Source: Marilutibacter maris
Lineage (GTDB): Bacteria; Pseudomonadota; Gammaproteobacteria; Xanthomonadales; Xanthomonadaceae
DNA: 43,071 bases
NCBI RefSeq assembly: GCF_006546735.2
Contig: NZ_VICD02000165.1
Location: 1 to 43,071 of the forward strand
Direction: 5' to 3'
Below the pieces are notes generated by a model, which was not told the DNA's origin, made no database searches, and saw only the letters and a program-made list of their open reading frames with translations. This document shows positions 31,909 through 42,950 of this stretch, one piece after another. The translations under genes were made by a program, and so were the position numbers. The first letter of the stretch is position 1. The number at the start of each line of letters is the position of its first letter.

Positions 31909-33200
31909 GCGGTCTCCAGTCGGTCCAGCGCGGCGTCGAGCCGGGCAGCCAGCGCCTCGCGCAGTGCGGTGTCCTCGATCACCGTCAGGGTCTCGCGGCA
32001 GAACGCGCGGGTCAGCAGGGCGCGCGCCTGCGCCGCCGGCACGCCGCGGCTGCGCAGATAGAACAGCGCGGTCGGGTCGAGCTGGCCGACGGTGGCGCCG
32101 TGCGCGGCCTGGACCTCGTCGGCATGGATTTCCAGTACCGGCTGGCTGTCGATCTCGGCGCCGTCGCTGAGCAGAAGGTTCTTGTTCGACAACGCGGCCT
32201 CGACGCCGTCGGCGCCTTCGCGGATCACGATGCCGCCGTGGAAGGCCGCCTTCGAGCGGCCGGCGCCGAGTCCGCGCCAGGTGAGCTCGCAGCGGCTGTC
32301 GCGACCGGCATGGTCGATGCCCAGGCGGGTGTCGAGATGGCGCTTGCCGGTGGCCAGCAGCACGCCATTGGCCTGGGCGACGGCGCGTTCGCCGTGCAGG
32401 GCGATATTCAGTTCATGACGGCTCAGCGCGGCCCCCAGTTCGAGGTCGATGCGCTGGTAGCGGGCCTCGCGCGCCAGCACCGCGTCGGTACGCGAGATCG
32501 CGGTGGCGCCGGCCTCCTCGTCCTGCACGCGCGCATGCACCAGATGCGCGCGCGCGCCGAGGTGGGCGTGCAGCAGGCCGTTGCCGAGATGACGGTGGGC
32601 GCCGCTGCCCAGATGGTGTTCGACCACGGTCAGCGCCGCGCCCTCGCGCAGTTCGATCAGGTGACGCAGGTGCCAGGCACGGTCGCTGTCGGAGGTTGCG
32701 CCGACGAACACCAGATGCAGCGGTGCGGCGACGGACACGCCGGCCTCCACGCGCACCACCGCACCCTCGGCCGCCAGCGCGGCATTGAGGCGGGCGAAGA
32801 CCTCGTCGCCGCGCTCGAAGCGGCGGGCGAGGAAATTGACCTCGCGCGCGTCGCCGCCGGCCAGGGCCTGCGACAGCGGTGCGACCGTGAAGCCGTCCGG
32901 CAGGCCGGCGACGTCGCTGTGGGCCTCGTCGAGGCGCCCGTTGACGAACACCAGCCGCGGCGACGGAATCGCTTCCAGCAGGGCCGGATCGATGTCGGCG
33001 ACGGTCCCGTCGGCGGCGGCGAACGCGCGCCGTTCGAGCGCGCGCAGCGGTGTGTATTTCCAGGCTTCGACGCGCGCGTGCGGCATGCCGTCGCGCAGCG
33101 CGGCCTCCAGCGCGGCGGCACGGCTCTCGCCCAGGCCGGCGGCATCGCGCGCCGGCAGGGCCTGGAAGGCGTCGCGGAAGGAGTCGAGCAGGGCGGTCAT
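31905..33200 (-). CDS. sufD: Fe-S assembly scaffold protein SufD
   Basis: A 431-residue SufB/SufD-fold protein with a right-handed beta-helix core and conserved C-terminal helices. Visible family segments are PRLVFVNGRLDEA in the N-terminal domain, LGSGAHRHLGNGLLHAHLGA, FHGGIVIREGADGVEAALSN (core GADGVEAALSN), SNKNLLLSDGAEIDSQPVLE (core SDGAEIDSQPVLEI), EVQAAHGATVGQLDPTALFY (core AAHGATVGQLD) and LRSRGVPAAQARALL. SufD joins SufB and the SufC ATPase as the SufBC2D scaffold. The start MTALLDSFRDAF lies one base after the sufC stop, and its stop overlaps sufS by 4 bp. Confidence 0.95.
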   Translation of the reverse strand: MTALLDSFRDAFQALPARDAAGLGESRAAALEAALRDGMPHARVEAWKYTPLRALERRAFAAADGTVADIDPALLEAIPSPRLVFVNGRLDEAHSDVAGLPDGFTVAPLSQALAGGDAREVNFLARRFERGDEVFARLNAALAAEGAVVRVEAGVSVAAPLHLVFVGATSDSDRAWHLRHLIELREGAALTVVEHHLGSGAHRHLGNGLLHAHLGARAHLVHARVQDEEAGATAISRTDAVLAREARYQRIDLELGAALSRHELNIALHGERAVAQANGVLLATGKRHLDTRLGIDHAGRDSRCELTWRGLGAGRSKAAFHGGIVIREGADGVEAALSNKNLLLSDGAEIDSQPVLEIHADEVQAAHGATVGQLDPTALFYLRSRGVPAAQARALLTRAFCRETLTVIEDTALREALAARLDAALDRLETA

Positions 33201-33201
33201 C

Positions 33202-33966
<765 letters not shown>

Positions 33967-34000
33967 GGAGTTCGCTTCGCGGGTCATTCGTGGGGCGGCC

Positions 34001-34398
34001 TCAACGGCCGTTGTCGTCGAGCCAGTGCTCGCGCAGGTAGCGGGTACGCTCGCGGGTCATCCGGGTCTTGGCCTCGGCGCGTTCGAGCGGGTAGATCGAG
34101 CCGTACTCGATCCTCGGGTCGACGCCATCGGCGACCGGGAACAGCGCATCGAGATCGGCGTCCCGCAGCTGGATCCACAGGCGCTGGGCATCGCGCAGCT
34201 TCTGCGCGAACAGCGCATCGTCGGGACGGCTGGCGAGCACCTGGCGATAGACGCGGTTGAGTTCGGCGTCGTCCTCGGCCAGGGCGTCGAAGGCGCAGGC
34301 GTTCATTTCCTGCTGGCTGCCCGCGGGATCGCAGACCGGTTGCTGGGCCGCTGCCAGGCCGGGCAGCGCGAGCAGGGCGATGGCCAGGCTGCGGCGGA

Positions 34399-34402
<4 letters not shown>
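34001..34402 (-). CDS. LprI/DUF1311-family secreted protein embedded in the suf operon
   Basis: A 133-residue protein with a signal peptide ([19 protein letters not shown]). A DUF1311/LprI domain follows: C24 in [15 protein letters not shown], with EMNAC giving C36, then [13 protein letters not shown] and [16 protein letters not shown]. Most family members have a third Cys after RDA; here it is missing (RDADLD). Relatives include lysozyme inhibitors and poorly understood periplasmic proteins. Its ATG overlaps the sufB stop by 4 bp and sufC begins 13-34 bp after its stop, so it is translated as part of the suf operon although its product would be exported. Confidence 0.85.
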
Positions 34403-35892
<1,490 letters not shown>

Positions 35893-35911
35893 GGGGCTGC
35901 CTACTGTCGGT

Positions 35912-36367
35912 TCATGCATTGGCGAGGCGCAGGTCGATGCGCTTCGGGTCGGGTGGTGGGGTCGCCGGCGGCGCCAGCATCTGCGCCAGGGTCACCTCGC
36001 GCAGCGCGGCGACCACCACGTCGTTGATGCGGCGCCAGTTCGCGCGCACGCCGCACTGGCTCTCGATCGTGCAGTTGCCGGCATGCACGCTGCACTCGGT
36101 CATGCCGAGCGGGCCTTCCATCGCCTCGACGACCTCGATCAGGCTGATCCGGTCGGCGGGGCGGGCCAGGCGGTAGCCGCCGTTGGCGCCGCGAAAGCCT
36201 TCGACCAGGCCCGCCTGCGCCAGCGGTTTGAGCACCTTGGCCACGGTCGGCGCCTCCAGGCCCGCGCGATCGGCCAGCTCCGACGCGCTGAGCACGTCGT
36301 CGGGGCAGGCTGCGAGCGCGGTCAGGACGACCGTCGCGTAGTCGGTGAGCTTGGTGACGCGGAGCAT
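35912..36367 (-). CDS. sufR: Rrf2-family SUF regulator
   Basis: A 151-residue Rrf2/IscR-type repressor (the SUF-system Rrf2 regulator found at the head of suf operons in this group). The winged helix-turn-helix starts [19 protein letters not shown] with [19 protein letters not shown] as recognition region and [13 protein letters not shown] as wing. Three cysteines ([10 protein letters not shown] and ESQCG, spaced x6 and x5) are positioned to hold an Fe-S cluster, which would make repression depend on cluster status. The start at 36367 is preferred over an upstream in-frame ATG at 36427. A perfect 9-bp-armed inverted repeat lies 19 bp upstream. The symbol follows Xanthomonas-type usage and it is unrelated to cyanobacterial SufR. 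Confidence 0.9.
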   Translation of the reverse strand: MLRVTKLTDYATVVLTALAACPDDVLSASELADRAGLEAPTVAKVLKPLAQAGLVEGFRGANGGYRLARPADRISLIEVVEAMEGPLGMTECSVHAGNCTIESQCGVRANWRRINDVVVAALREVTLAQMLAPPATPPPDPKRIDLRLANA

Positions 36368-36385
36368 GTGGGGGCGGCGCTCGTT

Positions 36386-36410
36386 AATCCGTACCGGAAT
36401 TGTACGGATT
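36386..36410. promoter_or_regulatory. Perfect inverted-repeat operator upstream of the suf operon
   Basis: Arms AATCCGTAC (36386-36394) and GTACGGATT (36402-36410) are exact complements with a 7-base spacer. The site begins 19 bp from the sufR start, in the gap shared with the divergent SET-domain gene. Geometry (25 bp, 9-bp arms) fits an Rrf2-family dimer, so autoregulation of the suf operon is likely. Confidence 0.72.
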
Positions 36411-36540
36411 TGGCGCGGGCAGGCCAAGGGCGGTCACCTCCGGCGTTCAGGCCCGGCGCCCCCGGGACCGCGGGCAGGGCGCATTGGCCGTTGTCATGCG
36501 ATCCGGGTCAGAATGGCCGGGAGCCAACCCGGGAGTCCCC

Positions 36541-37044
36541 ATGCCAAGCAAGATTGTCGCCCGCCGTTCCCAGATCCACGGCAACGGCGTGTTCGCGAAG
36601 GAACCGATCAGCAAGGGCGAGCGCATCGTCGAGTACAGGGGCACGCTGCGGACCCACGAGGAGGTCGATGCCGGCGATACCGGCGACGTCGGGTCCGGCC
36701 ATACCTTCCTGTTCACCCTCAACGACGAGTACGTGATCGACGCCAACGTGCGCGGCAACATCGCGCGCTGGATCAACCACAGCTGCAAGCCCAACTGCGA
36801 GGCGATTCTCGACGAGGACGAGGGCGACGACCGGCGCAAGGACAAGGTCTTCATCGAGGCGGTCCGCGACATCGAGCCGGGCGAGGAGCTGTCCTATAAC
36901 TACGGCATCACCCTGGCCGAGAAGCACACCAAGGAACTGAAGGCGATCTGGGCCTGCCGCTGCGGGGCCAAGAAGTGCACCGGCACGATGCTGCAGCCGA
37001 AGAAAAAGAAGAAGTCCGGCAAGAAGAAAAAGAAGAAGCATTGA
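36541..37044 (+). CDS. Bacterial SET-domain protein lysine methyltransferase with poly-lysine tail
   Basis: A 167-residue protein consisting of one SET domain and a post-SET zinc motif. SAM-binding and catalytic features are IHGNGVFAKEPI (residues 12-23), RWINHSCKPNC (76-86) and ELSYNYG (116-122, catalytic Tyr). Post-SET cysteines C139, C141 and C146 (WACRCGAKKCTG) can join C82 to hold zinc. The last 14 residues, KKKKKSGKKKKKKH, are almost all lysine. It should transfer methyl groups to lysine in some protein, possibly a DNA- or ribosome-associated one; the basic tail suggests nucleic-acid contact. The start at 36541 is supported by GGGAGT upstream. It is divergent from sufR. Confidence 0.9.
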   Translation: MPSKIVARRSQIHGNGVFAKEPISKGERIVEYRGTLRTHEEVDAGDTGDVGSGHTFLFTLNDEYVIDANVRGNIARWINHSCKPNCEAILDEDEGDDRRKDKVFIEAVRDIEPGEELSYNYGITLAEKHTKELKAIWACRCGAKKCTGTMLQPKKKKKSGKKKKKKH

Positions 37045-37055
37045 GCGGCATGGCC

Positions 37056-37072
37056 GGCGGCGCGCCGCCTTT
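37056..37072 (+). terminator. Weak hairpin after the SET-domain gene
   Basis: GGCGGCGCGCCGCC (37056-37069) is a perfect palindrome followed by only TTT, 11 bases after the SET-domain stop. It may be a weak intrinsic terminator. The 155-bp gap to the next gene holds nothing else that I recognise. Confidence 0.4.
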
Positions 37073-37199
37073 GTCCGATCGTGCAATGGCACGGTAACCG
37101 GGGCGGCCCCAGACTGATCGCCTGGCCGCCGCATCCGCGGCACGTCCCCCATCCGGCCTTCCCGCCGAGCAGGGAAGGAGAACCAGCGAGGAATCCGGC

Positions 37200-38000
37200 A
37201 TGAAATCGATTGAGGGCAAGGTTGCGGTCGTCACCGGCGCCGCCAGCGGCATCGGCAGGGAGATCGCGCACGAGCTGGCGCGCGCGGGTGCGGCGGTGGT
37301 CATCGCCGATCTCAACCTGGACGGCGCGCAGGCCGTCGCCGATGCGGTCGCCGCCGCGGGCGGACGCGCGTTGGCGGTGGCGATGGACGTGACCGACGAG
37401 GATGCGGTCAACCGCGGCATCGCCGACGCGGTGCAGGCGCTCGGGCCGATCGACATCCTGGTCTCCAATGCCGGCATCCAGATCGTCAATCCGATCGAGC
37501 AGTACGGCTTCGCCGACTGGAGGAAGATGCTGGCGATCCACCTGGACGGCGCCTTCCTGACCACCCGCGCGGTGCTGCCGCACATGTACGCCGAGGGCGC
37601 CGATGGCAAGCCGCGCGGCGGCACGGTGATCTACATGGGCTCGGTGCACTCGCACCAGGCCTCCAAGCTCAAGTCCGCCTACGTGACCGCCAAGCACGGC
37701 CTGCTCGGGCTGTCGCGGACGCTGGCCAAGGAGGGCGGCGAGCGCGGCGTGCGCAGCCACGTGGTCTGCCCCGGCTTCGTACGCACCCCGCTGGTCGACA
37801 AGCAGATCCCGGAGCAGTCGAAGGAGCTGGGCATCAGCGAGGACGAGGTGATCCGCAACGTGATGCTCGGGCAGACCGTGGACGGCATCTTCACCACGGT
37901 CGAGGATGTCGCCCAGGCCGTGCGCTTCCTGTGCGAATTCCCCAGCGCGGCGCTGACCGGGCAGAGCCTGATCGTCAGCCACGGCTGGCACATGCAGTAG
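37200..38000 (+). CDS. 3-hydroxybutyrate dehydrogenase (SDR family)
   Basis: A 266-residue short-chain dehydrogenase. The NAD-binding motif is [13 protein letters not shown], followed by MDVTDEDA and [14 protein letters not shown]. The catalytic residues are Ser in GSVHSHQAS, Tyr in [12 protein letters not shown] and the Lys three to four residues later. The insert near [20 protein letters not shown] and the IVSHGWHMQ end are characteristic of D-3-hydroxybutyrate dehydrogenases. It interconverts 3-hydroxybutyrate and acetoacetate, usually in polyhydroxybutyrate turnover. The patatin-like gene starts 15 bp after its stop, so they form a two-gene operon. Other SDR substrates cannot be fully excluded. 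Confidence 0.85.
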   Translation: MKSIEGKVAVVTGAASGIGREIAHELARAGAAVVIADLNLDGAQAVADAVAAAGGRALAVAMDVTDEDAVNRGIADAVQALGPIDILVSNAGIQIVNPIEQYGFADWRKMLAIHLDGAFLTTRAVLPHMYAEGADGKPRGGTVIYMGSVHSHQASKLKSAYVTAKHGLLGLSRTLAKEGGERGVRSHVVCPGFVRTPLVDKQIPEQSKELGISEDEVIRNVMLGQTVDGIFTTVEDVAQAVRFLCEFPSAALTGQSLIVSHGWHMQ

Positions 38001-38015
38001 CGTCCGAGCGCCGCG

Positions 38016-39185
38016 ATGGCCGCCGCGCGCGCCGAGCTGCCCGACAACGTCGCCCTGGTACTGCAGGGCGGGGGCGCGCTTGGTGCCTACCAGGCGGGCG
38101 TGTACCAGGGTCTGCACGAGGCCGGGGTGTCGCCGGCCTGGCTGGCCGGGATCTCGATCGGCGCGTTCAACACCGCGATCATCGCCGGTAATCCGCCGCA
38201 ACGGCGTGTGGAAGCGCTGCGCGAGTTCTGGCAGACGATTTCCCAGCCCTACCTGTTGCCGACGACCACCCTGGGCCAGGAAGCGCGGCTGGAAGGGCTG
38301 GACGAGCATGCGCGGGCATGGCTGGATACCTGGGAGGCTTGGCGCGCCCTGGTCGAGGGCCAGCGCGGCTTCTTCCATCCGCGCGCCTGGTTCGCCGGTC
38401 TCGGCGGCCACAGCCCGTTCGATGCCGGCGGTCCCGGTGCCGCCAGCTGGTACGACACTGCGCCGATGATCCAGACCCTGGAGCGGATGATCGACTTCGA
38501 CCGCCTCAACGATGGCGGCATCCGGGTGTCGGTCGGTGCGGTCAATGTCGCCAGCGGCAACCTGGAGTACTTCGACAACAGCCGGATGCGGCTGGACGCG
38601 CGCCATATCCTCGCGTCAGGTGCCTTGCCGCCGGCGTTTCCGGCGGTCGAGATCGACGGCCGCCACTACTGGGACGGTGGACTGGTCTCCAATACGCCGC
38701 TGTCCTATGTGCTGTCGGACCCGCGCCGCGCCGATACCCTGGTGTTCCAGGTCGACTTGTGGAGCGCGCGCGGCGATCTGCCGCAGAATCTGCTGGACGT
38801 GGCCGAGCGGCAGAAGGAGATCCAGTACTCCAGCCGGACCCGGATGATCACCCGCATGCAGCGGGTTGACCAGCACTACCGGCGGCTGCTGCGCGAACTG
38901 CTGGAGGTCGTGCCCGAGGCGGTGCGTGAGTCCAATCCGTGGGCGAAACATGCCGCCGAGCTGGCCTGCGGCAACCGCATCACGGTGATCCAGCTGATCT
39001 ACCGCGAGCGCGCCCGGATTGGTCACTTCAAGGACTACCAGTTCGGCCGCGTCGCCCTGCGCGAACATTGGCATTCCGGCCATGTCGACATCAACCGCGC
39101 GTTGGCCCACCCGCAGTGGTTGCGCTTGCCGACCGGCGAGGATGCCTTCGTCAGCCACGATGCGACCGCCGTGGAGTCGGACTAG
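38016..39185 (+). CDS. Patatin-like phospholipase (DUF3734-containing)
   Basis: A 389-residue lipid acyl hydrolase. The oxyanion motif is LVLQGGGALGAYQAG (near residue 20), the nucleophile elbow GISIGAFN (Ser in G-x-S-x-G) and the catalytic Asp lies in YWDGGLVSNTPL. The C-terminal part matches the extension often annotated DUF3734. No signal peptide is seen, so it should act in the cytosol, on membrane lipids or on polyhydroxyalkanoate-associated lipid. Its tight linkage to the 3-hydroxybutyrate dehydrogenase is common in proteobacteria and points to storage-polymer or lipid turnover. Confidence 0.9.
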   Translation: MAAARAELPDNVALVLQGGGALGAYQAGVYQGLHEAGVSPAWLAGISIGAFNTAIIAGNPPQRRVEALREFWQTISQPYLLPTTTLGQEARLEGLDEHARAWLDTWEAWRALVEGQRGFFHPRAWFAGLGGHSPFDAGGPGAASWYDTAPMIQTLERMIDFDRLNDGGIRVSVGAVNVASGNLEYFDNSRMRLDARHILASGALPPAFPAVEIDGRHYWDGGLVSNTPLSYVLSDPRRADTLVFQVDLWSARGDLPQNLLDVAERQKEIQYSSRTRMITRMQRVDQHYRRLLRELLEVVPEAVRESNPWAKHAAELACGNRITVIQLIYRERARIGHFKDYQFGRVALREHWHSGHVDINRALAHPQWLRLPTGEDAFVSHDATAVESD

Positions 39186-39369
39186 GCGGACCGGGACGAC
39201 CGGTCCGATCCACGACGCTCTGGAACGGATGGCCCCCGGGACGCTGCCGATCCGGACACGGATGCGCGACGGGGCCGCAAGGTTGCCATGACTTGTGCCA
39301 GTCGGGGATGGCGCCGGATACGCATAGCCTGTGCGCCGATTCCGCACAGCCCCCGCCCGGCCATCTCCC

Positions 39370-41634
39370 ATGCTCCCCAGTTCGACCCGTCCCCGCGTCC
39401 GTCGTTTCCCGTTGTCGTGCTCGTTGTTCCCGTCGCTCCTGTGCGTCGCGCTGCCGGTCGCCGCGATCGAGGTCGATGGCCGCATCGACCCTGGCGAATG
39501 GCAGGGAGCCCGTCACGTCACCGGCTTCCGCAAGGTCCAGCCGCTGAACCTTGAGCCGGGCTCGCTGGCGACCGAGGCCTGGATCATGGCGACCCCGGAC
39601 GGCCTGGCGATCGCGTTCCGCAATCCGCAGCCGCAATCGGTGACCTGGACCCGGCAGAAGGTCCAGCGCGACTTCAACGCCCAGGTCGACCGGGTCAACC
39701 TGATGGTCGATTTCGACGGCGACGGCCGTACCGGCTACAACTTCACCGTCGCCTCGACCGGCGGCGTGTCCGACTCGGTCATCACCAACGAGAACCAGTT
39801 CAACGACGACTGGGACGGCCACTGGCTGCACGCGGTGTCCGAGGACGGCGACGGCTGGTCGGTCGAGATGCTGATCCCCTGGTACATCGCGCCGATGCGC
39901 AAGGGCGAGAACGGCATGCGCACGATCGGCATCCAGCTCGACCGGGTGATCGGTTCGACCGGCGAGCGCATGGCCTGGCCGGGCGCGAGCTTCGAGCGGC
40001 CGCGTTACCTGTCCGAATTCGAGCCGGTCGAGGTCACCCAGTACAGCCAGTCGCTGCTGGCGATCACCCCCTACGTGTCCGGCCTGTACGACAACATCGG
40101 CGGTTCCAGCGACTTCGAAGGCGGCCTGGACCTGTTCTGGAAGCCCAACGGCCAGTTCCAGCTGACCGCGACCGTCAACCCCGACTTCGGCCAGGTCGAG
40201 AGCGACGACCTGGTGATCAACTTCAGCGCGACCGAGACCTTCATCAGCGACAAGCGCCCGTTCTTCACCGAGAACCAGGGCCTGTTCGAGTTCACCACGC
40301 CGTCCGACGACAGCCAGCTGCTGTATACCCGCCGGGTCGGCGGTCCGGCCGACGACGGCGACGGTGCCGGCGACATCGATGCCGCGATCAAGCTCAACGG
40401 CAGCCTGGGCGGCACCAAGTACGGCGTGTTCCTGGCCGAGGAGGCCGACGATGCCGGTCGCACCTTCGCCGCGCTGCGACTGGTGCGCGACTTCCAGGGG
40501 CAGAATCTGGGTGCGATGCTGACCCGGGTCGAGCGGCCGTTCCTGGATCGCGAGGCGACCGTGTTCGGTGTCGACCACAACTGGCGGCCGAGCGACCGGG
40601 TCAGCGTCGAGTCGCGCCTGATCGGCAGTCGCATCGACGACGACGGCGAGACCGAACGCGGCTCCGGCGGCAGTGTGTTCGTCAACTACGAAATGGACGC
40701 GGGCTGGCGCCAGCAGTGGTTGGCGATGCATTTCGGCGACACCCTGCAGATCAACGACTTCGGCTATCTGGCGCGCAACAACCTCAACTACGGCCACTGG
40801 CAGGTGCAGCGCCGCTTCACCGGTCTGGAGGAGACCTCGCGCTACAGCTCCAAGGACTGGCGCGCGCGGGTCAGCCACACCTCCAACGACCATGGCCAGA
40901 GGCTCAACGACCAGTTCCGGATCAGCCGCCAGAGCCAGCTGCGCGACGGCAGTTCCGAATACATGCAGTTGAACCTCAACTCCTCGGGCGTCAACGACCG
41001 GCTGACCCGCGGCAACGGCGTGATCGAGATGCCGGCCAACTTCAACAGCTACTTCGAGTATTCGCGGCCGCGCAAGGGCGACTGGGCCTGGCTGCTCTAC
41101 GCCGACGTGTTCAGCGGCGGCCTGGCCGGCAACGACAAGGTCGGCTACGACTTCGAGTTCCGTCCGACCTATTTCGTCAGCGACGCCTTCAGCATCTACG
41201 GCGGGCTCTACTACGAGCGCATCCCGGACTGGCTGGTGTGGCAGCGCGACAACCTGGTCGGCGGCTTCGACGAGCGCAGCGTGCGACTGAAGGCGGGCCT
41301 GGACTGGACCATCGACACGCGCCAGGAGCTGAGGATCAAGTTGCAGGCGATCGGTCTGGACGCGGAGTTGCAGCAGGCCTGGCGCATCGACGGCAGTGGC
41401 CGCGCGGTCGCCAGCGCCGAGCCGGTTGACGACTTCAGCGTGCGCAACCTCGGCTTCCAGATCCGCTACCGCTACGAGCTGGCGCCGTTGTCGTACCTGT
41501 ACGTGGTCTATGGCCGCGGCGGCTTCGACCTGACCCAGGATGCCGACGGTCCGTTCCCGGCGCTGGAGGACAGCTTCCAGTTGCGCGACGACGAGCAGTT
41601 CCTGGTCAAGCTGTCCTACCGCTTCGAGATCTGA
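39370..41634 (+). CDS. DUF5916 outer-membrane protein with N-terminal CBM9-like domain
   Basis: About 754 residues from the ATG at 39370; 39331 is an in-frame alternative. A basic, hydrophobic leader ends CVALPVAA-IEVDGRIDPGEW, where the carbohydrate-binding-module-9-like domain begins (AWIMATPDGLAIAFRN, MVDFDGDGRTGYNF, SVEMLIPWYIAPM). From about residue 230 it is DUF5916, rich in alternating beta-strands (FWKPNGQFQLTATVNPDFGQ, FFTENQGLFEF, YTRRVGG), ending as a barrel with FLVKLSYRFEI (terminal aromatic). An outer-membrane barrel or surface-binding protein is likely; the ligand is unknown. No sugar-utilisation genes are adjacent. Confidence 0.82.
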   Translation: MLPSSTRPRVRRFPLSCSLFPSLLCVALPVAAIEVDGRIDPGEWQGARHVTGFRKVQPLNLEPGSLATEAWIMATPDGLAIAFRNPQPQSVTWTRQKVQRDFNAQVDRVNLMVDFDGDGRTGYNFTVASTGGVSDSVITNENQFNDDWDGHWLHAVSEDGDGWSVEMLIPWYIAPMRKGENGMRTIGIQLDRVIGSTGERMAWPGASFERPRYLSEFEPVEVTQYSQSLLAITPYVSGLYDNIGGSSDFEGGLDLFWKPNGQFQLTATVNPDFGQVESDDLVINFSATETFISDKRPFFTENQGLFEFTTPSDDSQLLYTRRVGGPADDGDGAGDIDAAIKLNGSLGGTKYGVFLAEEADDAGRTFAALRLVRDFQGQNLGAMLTRVERPFLDREATVFGVDHNWRPSDRVSVESRLIGSRIDDDGETERGSGGSVFVNYEMDAGWRQQWLAMHFGDTLQINDFGYLARNNLNYGHWQVQRRFTGLEETSRYSSKDWRARVSHTSNDHGQRLNDQFRISRQSQLRDGSSEYMQLNLNSSGVNDRLTRGNGVIEMPANFNSYFEYSRPRKGDWAWLLYADVFSGGLAGNDKVGYDFEFRPTYFVSDAFSIYGGLYYERIPDWLVWQRDNLVGGFDERSVRLKAGLDWTIDTRQELRIKLQAIGLDAELQQAWRIDGSGRAVASAEPVDDFSVRNLGFQIRYRYELAPLSYLYVVYGRGGFDLTQDADGPFPALEDSFQLRDDEQFLVKLSYRFEI

Positions 41635-41657
41635 GCGCCACGACCGGCAGCCATGCC

Positions 41658-41676
41658 GCGCGCTCAGTCAGCGCGC
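41658..41676. terminator. Short hairpin between convergent DUF5916 and PIN genes
   Basis: GCGCGCT (41658-41664) and AGCGCGC (41670-41676) pair around a 5-base loop in the 29-bp gap and the 3' end of the PIN gene. No T-run follows on either strand, so termination activity is doubtful. Confidence 0.3.
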
Positions 41677-42104
41677 CAGGCCTCCGGCACCAGGATCCCG
41701 AACAGCCCTTCGCGGCGGGCGCGACGGTTCAAGCGCAGCAGCGCCTTGTCGCGACTGATCAGCCAGCGGGCGCCGCCGGCCAGGGCCAGTTCGAGGAACT
41801 TCTGGTCGTCGCGATCGCGGCATTGCGGCAGGAGCTCGGCGCCCGCTGGTGCGACCTCGACGATGCGGGCGCGGGCGTCGAATGCGGTCATCAGCGCCTC
41901 GCGTCGCGGCGGCGCCAGCGCCAGCAGCGGATAGCCCAGCACCCGTCGCCACTCTTCGCGGCAGGGCTCGCTGGTGATGGCCTCGAGCCGGCCTCCGGAC
42001 AACGCGGCCTCGATGGCGGCGATGCGCGGGTCGGCGAACACCAGCAGGTCGAGCCAGGCATTGGTGTCGAGGACGATGCGCGCGGGGGCAGGGGGCGGGG
42101 CCAT
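41664..42104 (-). CDS. PIN-domain putative ribonuclease
   Basis: A 146-residue PIN-fold protein of the putative-toxin group (COG1569-like). The first acidic residue is D13 in IVLDTNAWLDLL. A Glu lies in the middle region (EPCREEWRRVLGYPLLAL), followed by CRDRDDQKFLELAL and then LISRDKALLRL, the usual positions of the metal-binding acids. These enzymes cleave RNA with Mg or Mn. No short antitoxin-like gene is directly adjacent on its strand, so a toxin-antitoxin role is not supported here. The start at 42104 (MAPPPAPARIV) is the first ATG consistent with the fold. Confidence 0.82.
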   Translation of the reverse strand: MAPPPAPARIVLDTNAWLDLLVFADPRIAAIEAALSGGRLEAITSEPCREEWRRVLGYPLLALAPPRREALMTAFDARARIVEVAPAGAELLPQCRDRDDQKFLELALAGGARWLISRDKALLRLNRRARREGLFGILVPEAWRAD

Positions 42105-42203
42105 GGCGCAGAAGGCTACCAGCTGTGGCCGAGGTGACCGCGACTCGGGCCCTGGACCGGGGTGTAAGCTGCCGCTTCCTTCGTTGACAGGATGGAATGC
42201 GCG

Positions 42204-42794
42204 ATGCCGCTGGTCGATCCCCTGCCCGCCGATAGCGATGCCGAAGTCGCCGAACTGGCGAAGTTCTTCAACGAGACCCTGGGCTTCTGCCCCAACAGCG
42301 TGCTGACGATGATGCGGCGGCCCGCGATCGCCAAGGCCTTCATCGGCCTCAACGTGGCGGTGATGCAGAACCAGGGCCGGGTCACCAGCGCGCTGAAGCG
42401 GCTGATCGGCTATGTCTCCAGCCATGCCACCGGCTGCCGCTACTGCCAGGCGCACACGATCCGCGCCGCCGAGCGCTACGGCGCCGAGGCGACCCAGATG
42501 GAGCATGTGTGGGAGTTCCGCAGCCACCCGGCGTTCAGCGAGGCCGAGCGGGTCGCGCTGGAGTTCGCCGTCGCCGCCTCGCAGGTCCCCAATGCGGTCG
42601 AGCCGGGCCTGCATGCGCGTCTGCGCGAGCACTGGGACGATGGCGAGATCGTCGAGATCCTCGGCGTGATCGCGTTGTTCGGCTACCTCAATCGCTGGAA
42701 CGATTCGATGGCGACGACCCTGGAGGAGGGCGCCGAGGCGTCCGGGCGCCAGTGGCTCGCGCATGAGGGCTGGACGCGCGGCAAGCACGTCTGA
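42204..42794 (+). CDS. Carboxymuconolactone-decarboxylase-family (AhpD-like) protein
   Basis: A 196-residue protein with the CMD/AhpD alpha-helical fold. The active-site CxxC is C78-C81 in TGCRYCQAH with H84, the disulfide/proton-relay set of AhpD-type peroxidase partners. Two segments flank it: FCPNSVLTMMRRPAIAKAF and SEAERVALEFAVAASQVPNA. The C-terminal helix reads FGYLNRWNDSMATTLE. Likely activity is peroxide or thiol redox handling; decarboxylase function is not expected with CxxC. AGGATGGA (42189-42196) favours the start at 42204 over 42192. It stands alone before a repeat array. Confidence 0.82.
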   Translation: MPLVDPLPADSDAEVAELAKFFNETLGFCPNSVLTMMRRPAIAKAFIGLNVAVMQNQGRVTSALKRLIGYVSSHATGCRYCQAHTIRAAERYGAEATQMEHVWEFRSHPAFSEAERVALEFAVAASQVPNAVEPGLHARLREHWDDGEIVEILGVIALFGYLNRWNDSMATTLEEGAEASGRQWLAHEGWTRGKHV

Positions 42795-42812
42795 GACTGT
42801 GGCGTGGAACCC

Positions 42813-42950
42813 GTAGGAGCGGCGTCAGCCGCGATCCCCGGGCCACGCCCGGGAATCCCCAAAGTTTGCTACGCAAACCTTGGGCCCCGCCGTTGCGCTT
42901 CCACACCCCATTCGCGCCTGCGGCACGAATCGCCCCCTGACTCAGGGGGG
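42813..42950 (+). repeat. REP unit joined to composite element copy 4
   Basis: A REP unit (42813-42835) runs directly into a composite element (42836-42950) with the CCCAAAGTTTGC/GCAAACCTTGGG and TTCGCGC hairpins. It ends in the CCCCCTGACTCAGGGGG palindrome, which is shared with the next copy. The arrangement matches the junction at 30387-30527. Confidence 0.82.

Noticed and set aside
41664-42104. PIN protein as part of a toxin-antitoxin pair
   Set aside because: No small antitoxin-like gene overlaps or adjoins it on its strand. The upstream gene is a divergent CMD-family enzyme.
42204-42794. Genuine 4-carboxymuconolactone decarboxylase
   Set aside because: The CxxC-x2-H active site indicates AhpD-like redox members. 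No protocatechuate genes are nearby.
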